Positions 9,634 to 16,817 of a DNA stretch of 16,817 nt are shown here, piece after piece. The stretch's first letter is position 1; each line of letters begins with the position of its first letter. Below the pieces are notes generated by a model, which did no database searches, was not told where the DNA came from, and saw only the letters and a list, made by a program, of their open reading frames with translations. The translations under genes and the position numbers were made by a program. This DNA is from Paramecium sonneborni (lineage: Eukaryota > Ciliophora > Oligohymenophorea > Peniculida > Parameciidae). The stretch spans positions 12,475-29,291 of the forward strand of contig CAJJDN010000246.1 of the NCBI GenBank assembly GCA_905182985.1. Reading direction: 5' to 3'.

Positions 9634-11410
9634 ATGCAAAAATAAAGAAGAGATTTAGAAAAATATAGATCAAAATTTCCGATTCGTGAACAAAATAAAA
9701 ACTAGGATATTGATTTAAGAATAAATTCAAAGATTAAAGTAAAGTGTATTTATAATTAAAAAGATTTAAGAGGTTAAGGAAAATTATGATATTGAAATCC
9801 TTTAGAATAAATATGTATTATGTTTAAGATAAGTTCTTGGAAGTGTATATTTAATAAAATTAAATAATAGGGGAGCTTTGCCATTGTCTATAAGGGTTAT
9901 ATGAAAGAAGATGAAAATGAAAAAATTGCTATCAAAATCATGGAAAAAACAATAGCCGAAAAAATAAAGAAGCCCATGAGAGAATACGAAAACCAAAAGA
10001 AATTATAAAGTTAAAATGTAGTAAAGTAATTATTACTTTTTAATAATTAGAATGATTGATGTTATTGAAGATGACAATTATTTTTATTTTATTTTAGAAC
10101 TTTGTGAAGAAAAATCTCTTTCAGAAAAATTAAAATTTAGTCCTCTTTAAGAAGAGGAAGCCCTTTAAATTTTTAAACAAATTATTATTGGATATAAAGA
10201 ATTAATTGAATAAAATATAATGCATAGAGATTTGAAACCAGAAAATATTCTATTTTCTAATGGAATTGCAAAAATAGCTGATTTTGGTTTTTCTAAATTG
10301 TTAGATGACTTAAATTATAGTGCTAACCATACAAAATTAGGAACTCCTTTATATGCTGCACCTGAAATAACAACTGGAAAATATTCTTCAAAAGCTGATA
10401 TTTGGTCATTAGGTATTATACTTTATTCAATGCTATATGGTTTTATTCCTTTTGATGTTTCTTAACCAAGTAAATTGGAAAATTCTAAAAAGCTTCCTAT
10501 TGAATATCTACCAACAATTAAACCAGATATTATAATATTATTGTAAAAAATGCTTGTAGTTGATTAAAATTAAAGAATTAGTTGGCAAGAATTATTTGCA
10601 GATAATCTTGTAGGATTGATAGAACCTCAATAAAGTTTAATTTAAGATTAAGTTACTTTATCGAAACTCATAAAAATTGACTAAAAGCTTGACAATGAGA
10701 TAAAAATTTTAAGTGTCTATAATTACTTTATTTATGTATCCGATATTCTTGGATTTATCAGAAGTTTAACCTTAGAGGTTTCGAGACTTCACAAAATTGT
10801 TTAATTTTCAAATGAGTAAATAAAACATTATCGTATCATTACTACAAAATACATTTTAAATGAAATTAAATTTTATTTAAGAGTTTTAAATGGAGAAGTA
10901 AATTAAAAAATATTTTATATTAGATGTTAATGTAAGTACTCATATTGCCAAATAATTTTGAACTTTTTAAGAAAAGTGATAATTATTATTAAGTGTTAAA
11001 TAATTTTAAATCTAATTCAGAGGGTTTCGAACAATTCTATACAAAAATTAAAGAGGCATATGATAAGTATTTTTATTAAATTTAAAGTAAAAATACAAAT
11101 AAAGAAATAATTTGAATTTTATAGAGAAGGATTGTAATAAAATGAAAACAATCATAAATTTTCAGAAGCATTTAACAAAATTTACTTAAGTCTAATAGAT
11201 CATATAATATAGAAAGTGAATTATAACACAGTTTAAATAGAAGAAAAGGATTATTTATTTAGAACATTAATAAAATTATTACATTGTTTTTAACCATTAA
11301 ATTTTAGTCATCATAAACTGGAAGCATTTAAAGTTGAATAAAAACTTCGAACTTCATCAAGTTTAGAAAAAGAATTTCATGAACTTTATCATTAACTGAT
11401 TTCTAAGTGA
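9634..11410 (+). CDS. Serine/threonine protein kinase, ULK-like or CAMK-like, with long C-terminal region
   Basis: All kinase landmarks are present: glycine loop GSGSFAIVYKG (split by an intron at 9845-9870), the ATP-binding Lys of IAIK at 9934-9936, HRDLKPEN from 10223, DFG at 10280-10288, APE at 10358-10366 and DIWSLG in subdomain IX. It should therefore be an active Ser/Thr kinase. The catalytic domain is followed by about 250 residues of mostly helical, polar sequence to TGA at 11408-11410. The start ATG 9634 (MQKQRRDLEKYRSKFP) needs a 25-nt intron at 9739-9763 to join the kinase frame. Further introns are at 10026-10050 and 10898-10923. One lesion is suspected: a T too many at 11111-11113, where deleting one T gives NKEIIEFYREGL. 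The C-terminal helical region fits the large ULK-like family of Paramecium (inference). It is the best preserved gene in the window. Confidence 0.85.
9739..9763 (+). other. Putative 25-nt intron with AAG acceptor
   Basis: The segment runs from GTAAAGTG to AAAAAG. Removing it joins the N-terminal frame (ending NSKIK) to the kinase frame (starting IQEVKENYD). The length is typical of Paramecium, but the acceptor is AAG where TAG is normal. It may be a mutated splice site, or the join may be a frameshift instead. Confidence 0.4.
9845..9870 (+). other. 26-nt intron inside the kinase glycine loop
   Basis: It starts GTATATTT and ends AATAATAG. Removal joins VLGS to GSFAIVYKG in phase 0 and restores the glycine-loop motif exactly. 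Confidence 0.88.
10026..10050 (+). other. 25-nt intron in the kinase gene
   Basis: It starts GTAATTATTAC and ends TAATTAG. Removal gives QNVVK-MIDVIEDDNYFYF, splitting the Lys codon after its second base. Confidence 0.9.
10898..10923 (+). other. 26-nt intron in the kinase C-terminal region
   Basis: It starts GTAAATTAAA and ends ATATTAG. Removal joins NGE to MLMQVLILPNNFELFKK, replacing an Ile/Lys-rich read-through frame with ordinary coding sequence. Confidence 0.78.
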
Positions 11411-11453
11411 TTTATGAATTAATATTTTAAAATTATATAAATAATTAACAAAT

Positions 11454-12187
11454 ATGGAATAGGATAGTGTTTCTAATTATTAGAATAAAAGGAGAGAAAA
11501 ATTAAGTAATTGCAAATGATCTACTTAGAGTAATTTTGATTGGAGATCAATCTGTAGGTAAAAGTAAACTAATGGAATGTCTCATGAATATTGAATCAAA
11601 AGTTAACGATAAATAAATATAATCTGTAGATTTCTTTATTTCCAGGATTCTATTACCAAATAAAACAATCATAAAAGATTGATGTAATGATAATTTCTGG
11701 AGAAATAAAGAATATGTTTTTTATATAAAATTGATGTTTAGTGCCATGATTAGAACATTTCTGCTTTCGAGTAACCATTATATAAGAGCATTTTCATTAA
11801 ATAATATGGTAACCCTTGAAAATGCATTAAATACACGGTCACGGTTTTAATTAAATAAATGAAAAATGTGCTAAATATAAGGTAGCAGTATTAGGTTAAA
11901 AAAATGCTTTACCAATATTTAAAAATTTACCATAAAATGTTTATTATTCAGAATGTTGAGCAACTGAAAATTTAGGAATGGATAGAAGTATGAGTATATT
12001 TATAAAACTAATAATATCTGTTATGGATATTTAAGATAAATTAAATGGAATAGTAAAGGTTACTGAATAACCAACTAGTAAGTAACCTTAATTATAGTCT
12101 ACTTATGATAAGAGACTATCAGTAAAGATTGAAATTCAATAGCAACCTCAAGAAAAATAGGAAAAGATGTGTTGCAAAATATTTTGA
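11454..12187 (+). pseudogene. Rab-family small GTPase, disrupted
   Basis: The ATG at 11454 starts MEQDSVSNYQNKRREK. After a frame change the P-loop follows: RVILIGDQSVGKSKLM, with GxxxxGKS at 11542-11565. The switch regions are badly eroded. A later block (TLENALN, then NQINEKCAKYKVAVLGQKNAL) corresponds to the helix and the NKxD (G4) strand of Rab proteins. SEC-TGA-AT at about 11948-11965 corresponds to the ETSA/K (G5) motif, with TGA where Ser is expected. The Gln-rich tail ends KMCCKIF, a CCxxx geranylgeranylation signal like that of Rab11-type proteins, then TGA at 12185-12187. A functional copy would act in vesicle traffic. Lesions are at least one frameshift near 11510, several between 11680 and 11870, and the G5 TGA. 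It follows the kinase on the same strand and converges on the USP gene, 22 bp away. Confidence 0.75.
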
Positions 12188-12275
12188 AAAAATAAATTAA
12201 ATAATACGATCAATTATTTAAAATTAAAGGTTAACTTGATTAATTTTGATAAAACAATAAATTTGGTGTCTCTTC

Positions 12276-12310
12276 ATATATCATATATATATTATATATT
12301 AAATATATAA
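12276..12310. repeat. Near-palindromic A/T-only stretch inside the USP C-terminus
   Basis: An almost pure AT run (ATATATATTATATATTAAAT core) interrupts the USP frame between LLKELI and YEETPNLLFYQ. USP proteins need no such segment here, so it looks like a small insertion or a low-complexity expansion. Confidence 0.45.
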
Positions 12311-13595
12311 GTTCTTTAAGAAGTTGATCACTATCATATTCTAAATTTGAAATCATTGTATCATCAAAAGTTACCCAAACACCTAGTTTATGAAGTTATC
12401 TAGCATACAACTTAAATAATTCATACCATATGGATAATAAATGCATAAATTCATTGACACAATCTCTACTATTTAATTTTTATTTATTAAAGATATCTCT
12501 AAATTCAATTCGAAACTCTAAATGGTACTTTTGTTAACATTTTTTTGATTGATAATGTTGAAAGTAAAACTTAAATATGATATTATATGTACCGATGCAC
12601 AATCATAAATAAGACGGATGGTAATTAGATCAATTATTAAGATTTATTAACTTTATCAGTTTTTTATATGCATCTATCACAAGTAAATTCTATTTATTCT
12701 TTTTCATATGCTTTTCTAATCATATCATAAAGATCTTAATTATCTTCCTCATCATTAAAATATAAATCTATTCCTAAAAACTTTTCTTGAGGACGATATG
12801 TTGGTTATCTCTTAGGACAATTAAAACATTCTATACATGATCTATGATATCAAAGAATATCCTTTCTAATGGTATTTATAAATTTTTTGGCAATAAATCC
12901 AATAGATCTTCAAGAAAATAATGTAGAAATTCACTTACATCTAATTAATCATTTGTATTGCAAAAAGGTTCTCTTAATTATCTTATTAATTCATAAGGAG
13001 AACAATATCCTTATTTTTAATAAGTCAATAATAAATATAATTTTTAAAGACTACTTAATTTTGATGCATGAGGAATCAAATAAAGTGATTAATCTGTAAA
13101 TTTTAATTGAATTACAAACTTTCTAAAGGATTATGTCATATAACTTTATAATATACTATTCATAAAAAGTTTTAGTAAGATTTTCCAAGTCCACTTTATG
13201 TAATAATAAAAATAATCCAATAGAATTTCCTTCATAAGCATATTAAATAATACAAGTTAAGAGAGCTAGCCAATCATGAACCTAATTTTAATTGGCATTT
13301 ACTTAACTCTAACATTAAGATAATATAACATCTGCCAATCTTTCTAATCAGAAAATATCAATTGATTAAAGTTTGTTAAGACATTTAGATGGAATTAACA
13401 TTAAGGAGAATAATTCTGAATTAAATCTTAAGTCTTATGGACATAATTTTGTAATCATTTGAATTATAGATCTCTATTTAGTTATGTCATTTGTATCTAA
13501 ACGTAATTATGAAATAATAGTTCCATTTTTCTAAATTCTGTAATGAGTTTCTCTGTCTCAAACCCCAATTCTTTTAAGTAAGCTTTTTAAATATC

Positions 13596-13625
13596 CTATC
13601 AATTAATTTGCTAAATATATTTAAC
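13596..13625 (-). other. Putative 30-nt intron in the USP remnant
   Basis: On the minus strand the segment runs from GTTAAATA to TTGATAG, is a multiple of three and contains an in-frame TGA. Removal joins NHIYLY to DIQKAYLKELGF. The donor is GTT, not the usual GTA. Confidence 0.4.
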
Positions 13626-13920
13626 ATATAAGTAAATATGATTTAAATCTCTAGCAGTTTCACCTACCTTTTTAAATATTTATATAGCTTTATTTTCAAC
13701 ATTTTGAACTTGAGTTTTAAAAATATTTCCAAAATTAATTTTTAAAGAATGTTCTAGTAGTAATAAATCAGAGTCTTATTTAAAATTGTAAATGTGTTTA
13801 TAAATAACTTAAAGATCAAGGTTTTTAGTAGTATTTTTATTATTTTCAAGTATTTTGATTTTATTGTTAAGAGTTATAAGGTTGTCATCTAGGTATTTAA
13901 TTAAAAATTGAATTTAAATT

Positions 13921-14002
13921 TAGGAGAAAATAAGAATAATAATATATTATTACAAAGTTTAAGTAAATTGAGAAAAAAAATATAAATAATAAATATGAAA
14001 TA
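13921..14002. other. Short divergent intergenic region between USP and TTLL remnants
   Basis: About 80 A+T-rich bases separate the first recognisable codons of the minus-strand USP gene from the ATG at 14003. It would have to carry both promoters, as is common in Paramecium. No motif is recognisable, and the USP start codon itself was not found. Confidence 0.4.
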
Positions 14003-15240
14003 ATGAATTGCACCAAAACCAAAAATTACTACACAATCGCCATCACTGCCAGAAATAAAAAGATAATCAAAGGAAGAAACTCCATTGTAAGTTGTGTTTG
14101 AATATATAGGAAATTAATGAAACCAGCAATTTAGAATCCTTTCTCTTAATCTAAACTTTCAAGATAACCAAGCAGCAGAGAAACTACAATATCTTAAAGA
14201 AAGTAGTCTTAAACAAAAAAACAGAAGTAGAATCATTAGTGAAAAATAAGACTTATTTTAATCATCGTTCTTTAATGAATGATTATTTTAAAAGATAGAA
14301 CATTTCAATTGCAACAAAAGTGTTTTTTTTTAATTCTTAAGATAAATATATTCGTAGATGTTTACAAAGACATAGTTGGCTTGTAACTCTTCTAACTAAT
14401 AAATTTTTGATCTGAAATGGGTTTATACAGAAAATCCTTGATGTTTTTAAAATATTATTCGATGGATAATTTTACAATCATTTTAGTAATATTAGAGAAC
14501 TTATAACAAAATCATGTTTATGAGCAAATTTCAAAAACTATGTGAATATGGGTATGATATTTATTTAAGAATTTTAAAAAGTATTTAAATACTATTTATA
14601 AAAGTTAAATTAATAATACAAGTACATTCTTTCCAAGAGCATTTGATTTAGGGAATGCAATAAATAGAGAGGATTTTCTAAAAGAATATGAAAGGACTGC
14701 AGTTACAATAATATTAAAAAAGGCAATTAGTGTGTTGAGAATAAATTGGAAAAGTGAAATAAAGAAGATTAAAGAAAGAATATTTGAGGAATGGAAAATG
14801 AAGGAAGTAAATAAAAAAATTAGAAGAATTAATATGAAAAGAACTGTTAAAAGGAAATATAAAAATATTTATACAGCATAAGAATTAGAAGATTAATAAT
14901 AAGTTTCAGAAATTAAATTTGATTGTTCAATAATGTCAGAAGTCTTCTCTCGATTATCAGGTATGAAAAGATATTTGAAAGATGGAATTTATGATGATAA
15001 GATTTTTGAATTAAGCCATTAATATATATCTAAAACCAGATTAAAGTAATTTAATAATGAAAATTTAGTTTAATTGCATATTCTTATGTTTAGAAGTTTG
15101 ATAAAGGTTCAAATCCAAGTTAATTTTTAATTAGAAAATTATATAGATATCATTTGTTTTTAAAAAAGTATCTTACAAAGTTGATGGAATAAATAATTTT
15201 TGGATTATAAAACCTGGTGATTGTGTAAGAGGAATCTAAA
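14003..15240 (+). pseudogene. Tubulin tyrosine ligase-like protein, TTLL3/8 (glycylase) type, disrupted
   Basis: Motifs of the TTLL3/8 branch occur in the right order: KVFFFNSQDKYIRRCLQRHSW (14316-14385, in part) matches the start of the ligase domain (xxxIRxALxxRGW); IFDLKWVYTENP at 14403-14438; DVFKILFDGQFYNHFSNIRE follows after a shift; STFFPRAFDLGN at 14622-14655 matches FFPRxYDL; then a long charged frame open to about 15180; and NFWIIKPGDCVRG at about 15200-15234 matches the ATP-binding WIxKPxxxSRG motif. The N-terminus is a Ser/Pro/Gln-rich linker split by a 23-nt intron. Between RHSW and DVFK the frame changes twice, each time by one base, and again near 14518. Downstream of KPG the ATP-grasp domain is not recognisable. 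A working copy would add glycine to axonemal tubulin. The start is uncertain: the linker frame has no ATG of its own. Confidence 0.72.
14087..14109 (+). other. 23-nt intron in the TTLL remnant
   Basis: GTAAGTTGTG to ATATATAG. Removal joins a Pro/Ser-rich linker (TTQSPSLPEIKRQSKEETP) to KLMKPAIQNPFSQSK in one frame. Donor, acceptor and length are typical of Paramecium. Confidence 0.65.
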
Positions 15241-15514
15241 CTATATAAATATAAAAAAATCTAAAGATGGTGGAAATCATTATATAGAAAAAGAATTAAA
15301 TAAAGTGCCAAAATCAACTCATTTTTTAAATGGTATATATATTATAATTTATTATAAAAAAAGATATAAAAAAATAACTCATTGTTGTTATATTTATTTT
15401 CAAATGATAGTGTACCAAAATGTGTATAGTTTCATGAAATTGATCTATATTTTATTATGAAATTCTTAATATTATCAATTCCTTTTTATTTTGTATATTT
15501 TCAGCATTAATTGA
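15241..15514. other. Eroded sequence after the TTLL motifs
   Basis: The TTLL3/8 fold should continue here with its ATP-grasp core, but only scattered fragments (such as DGGNHYIEKEL near 15265) are seen, in changing frames. Probably the decayed continuation of the TTLL gene; nothing else is supported. Confidence 0.35.
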
Positions 15515-15780
15515 TAAATTATACATTCCGAATTTGAGGATGCATTTTTTGCATTAATTAAGAATCTTATTGCAAAACAAAATAGTATTGATAAAATTCT
15601 CCTATTTTTGGCTACAAAAAAAATTTCTTAATCTTTGTTGAACTTATACTAACAATCATTTGATTAAAAAATATAAACTAATTTTATTTTCATATATTTT
15701 ATAACTATATACGTCTTGGATTTGTTTATGAATAATAGAATTTCTAATTTAAATTATATTTATTTGGATGAAAAAATGAT
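15515..15780 (+). pseudogene. Possible end of the TTLL gene or unrelated coding remnant
   Basis: A frame without TGA runs from 15515 to 16213. Its first part has ordinary protein composition (SEFEDAFFALIKNLIAKQNS from 15527), unlike the Lys/Arg/Tyr-rich part after about 15780. It may be the distal part of the TTLL remnant, but the NTNP or DxxxxxxxxxEVN motif expected there is not visible. Family not recognised. Confidence 0.25.
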
Positions 15781-16290
15781 ATTAACACCTAACTAAATGA
15801 ACAAGAAAGCATAATTCTCAATGGAGCACTTAAAACGATAAAGAATAAGACCAATAAAAAAATTAATAAACTCAAAGTCTTATTGGACAAAAATTACAAC
15901 AAGGCTATATAAAAGCTATCTTTTCTTTATTAGGTATTTCAGAAAGCTCAATAGGTTGATCAGAAGAATAAATTATTAACAGTTTATATTCAAAAAGTTA
16001 CTTGATCTAAGCCAAAATCATATCGATTGGTTAAAGAATTATAGAGATTGTGAGGTTATTTTAATTTTTAGAATGCTAAGAAAATATAATCTTTGGAATG
16101 CTAAGATAGTATTTTTGGATTTCTTTAAACCCAATCGAAGAAAAGAAATAAAGCTATACATCTATTTGTTATTTTTATACAAAAGAAAAATATAACTTAT
16201 TATATTTGGATGAAGCAACTTTTATTTACACCTCTTGTCAACTAAAATGCCAGTAAACGATAAATAGATAATATAAAAAACCTGATTGAT
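15781..16290 (+). mobile_element. Possible Tc1/IS630-type transposase remnant
   Basis: One frame reads Gln-rich linker and then SLIGQKLQQGYIKAIFSLLG followed by ISESSIG (about 15874-15956), a pattern like the helix-turn-helix that opens Tc1/IS630 transposases (IKxIAxLLGISESTV). After frame changes a second frame gives SLNPIEEKKQSYTSICYFYT and then NLLYLDEATF, with Asp at 16209-16211; this resembles the YLDEATF strand carrying the second Asp of the DDE/D triad. The other catalytic acids and terminal inverted repeats were not found. A competing frame (ATG 15728 to TGA 16211-16213) is open for about 160 codons but is Lys/Arg/Tyr/Ile-rich, as expected of an out-of-phase reading. Such elements are typical of Paramecium germline DNA. 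Call tentative. Confidence 0.32.
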
Positions 16291-16817
16291 TATTCTTTTA
16301 ATGAAATAAATAAAAATGTAATATATAAAATATACAATTATAAACAGAAACTTATATATCTTCATATATTAAGACAAATAATTATTATTTATAAAAAGGT
16401 TATGAGATTATACTAAAAGTATATATTAAATAATATTTTTTATAAAACTAAGAATTATATAAAAAAATATTAATAACTTAAAATAATTACAATCAATAAA
16501 ATTCTGAATTACAAGTAAGGGAATTAGAATATTATATTATTCTATCGATATTAATTATGATAGAGATAAATTGTTAATAAAAAATAAATCAAACTATAAA
16601 AAGAAGACTATTCTTTTGAAAAAAAATGATGAAAAAATATAATTCTTTTTAAAATAGGTAAGAAAATATAATTGAATTTTAAAAAGTATATGACATTATT
16701 TAAGAATATTATTTATAATCATGAGAACTAAAAAAATATTGCCAACATAAAATTGATAATAGTTTTCTTTAATTCATTTACACTTTCTTACTTTTAATTT
16801 GTCTCTAATTATTTAAT
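16291..16817. other. A+T-rich tail with at most a weak coding fragment
   Basis: Mostly low-complexity A/T sequence. One plus-strand fragment near 16544-16676 (INYDRDKLLIKNKSNYKKK and following Lys-rich residues) is open in the ciliate code, but it is short and Lys-rich and may be chance. No RNA gene, telomeric repeat or inverted repeat was seen. Confidence 0.35.

Larger units (their letters stand above)
12210..13920 (-). pseudogene. Ubiquitin-specific protease (USP/UCH family) remnant
   Basis: On the minus strand the USP fold can be followed in order: an N-terminal helical region (about 13920-13450) with KVGETARDLNHIYLYV and LGFETEKLITEFRKMELLF; VDLENLTKTFY and, after a frameshift, MNSILQSYMTQSFRKFV at about 13110-13175, matching the GLxNLGNTCYMNSxLQ box; QLDVSEFLHYFLEDL near 12900-12950, matching QQDxxEFL; two CxxC pairs near 12816-12827 and 12670-12681; LPSVLFMIVHRY near 12600-12640; and WVTFDDTMISN near 12345-12378, matching WxxFDD. 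The end TPNLLFYQN matches the terminal AYxLFYxx strand, and TGA is at 12210-12212. In the Cys box Phe stands where the nucleophile Cys is expected, and no GHY box with the catalytic His is visible. With the frameshifts and one in-frame TGA this is an inactive remnant. Confidence 0.75.

Noticed and set aside
9802..9996. Minus-strand open frame of 64 codons
   Set aside because: It is antisense to the kinase glycine-loop region and has no protein-like features of its own.
12869..13099. Plus-strand open frame of 76 codons
   Set aside because: It is antisense to the USP remnant, where the minus strand shows conserved motifs such as QLDVSEFL.
15221..15460. Plus-strand open frame of 79 codons
   Set aside because: It begins inside the TTLL ATP-binding region in another frame, is Lys/Tyr/Ile-rich, and matches no family.
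15728..16213. About 160-codon frame without TGA
   Set aside because: Its composition is Lys/Arg/Tyr/Leu-rich and it overlaps a more protein-like frame. With TGA as the only stop, open frames of this length are not rare in A+T-rich DNA. Kept only as a competing reading.
1..16817. CRISPR array, tRNA or rRNA genes, telomeric G-rich repeats
   Set aside because: No regularly spaced repeats, cloverleaf-like segments or GGGGTT/GGGTTT runs were seen on either strand.

Overview
The window is ciliate DNA, most likely from a Paramecium species. Read with TAA and TAG as glutamine and TGA as the only stop, long reading frames appear that the standard code breaks up. Several of these frames join only through introns of about 23-30 nt that start with GT and end with AG, which is the Paramecium intron size class. 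The sequence is very A+T-rich. A single N at 2740 marks a join between contigs.

Layout. 137-3584 (-) encodes a cysteine-rich membrane protein with DUF4215-type repeats and a multi-span C-terminus; about 1.02 kb of it is present twice, on either side of the N. 3880-6300 (-) holds decayed coding sequence for an unrecognised membrane protein. 6465-6744 (+) is a MORN-repeat remnant. 6795-9259 (+) is a large decayed gene of unknown function. 9634-11410 (+) is a protein kinase with all its catalytic motifs, and is the best preserved gene here. 11454-12187 (+) is a Rab-type GTPase pseudogene ending in CCxxx. 12210-13920 (-) is a ubiquitin-specific protease (USP) remnant. 14003 to about 15240 (+) is a tubulin tyrosine ligase-like (TTLL3/8-type) pseudogene. 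About 15780-16290 (+) may be a remnant of a Tc1/IS630-type transposase. The last 500 bases hold little.

The notable property is that gene order and spacing are as tight as in a Paramecium somatic chromosome (22 bp between the convergent Rab and USP genes, about 80 bp between the divergent USP and TTLL genes), yet almost every gene carries frameshifts or in-frame TGA codons. This suggests a block of somatic-type genes that has lost selection, possibly germline-limited DNA or a set of pseudogenised duplicates. Indel errors in a draft assembly could explain part of it. They would not easily explain the apparent loss of catalytic residues in the USP or the TGA in the Rab G5 motif.

There is no evidence that these genes form one pathway. 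Kinase, Rab, USP, TTLL, MORN and cysteine-rich membrane proteins are all large multigene families in Paramecium. All translations were made by eye; family calls rest on recognised motifs and not on searches.
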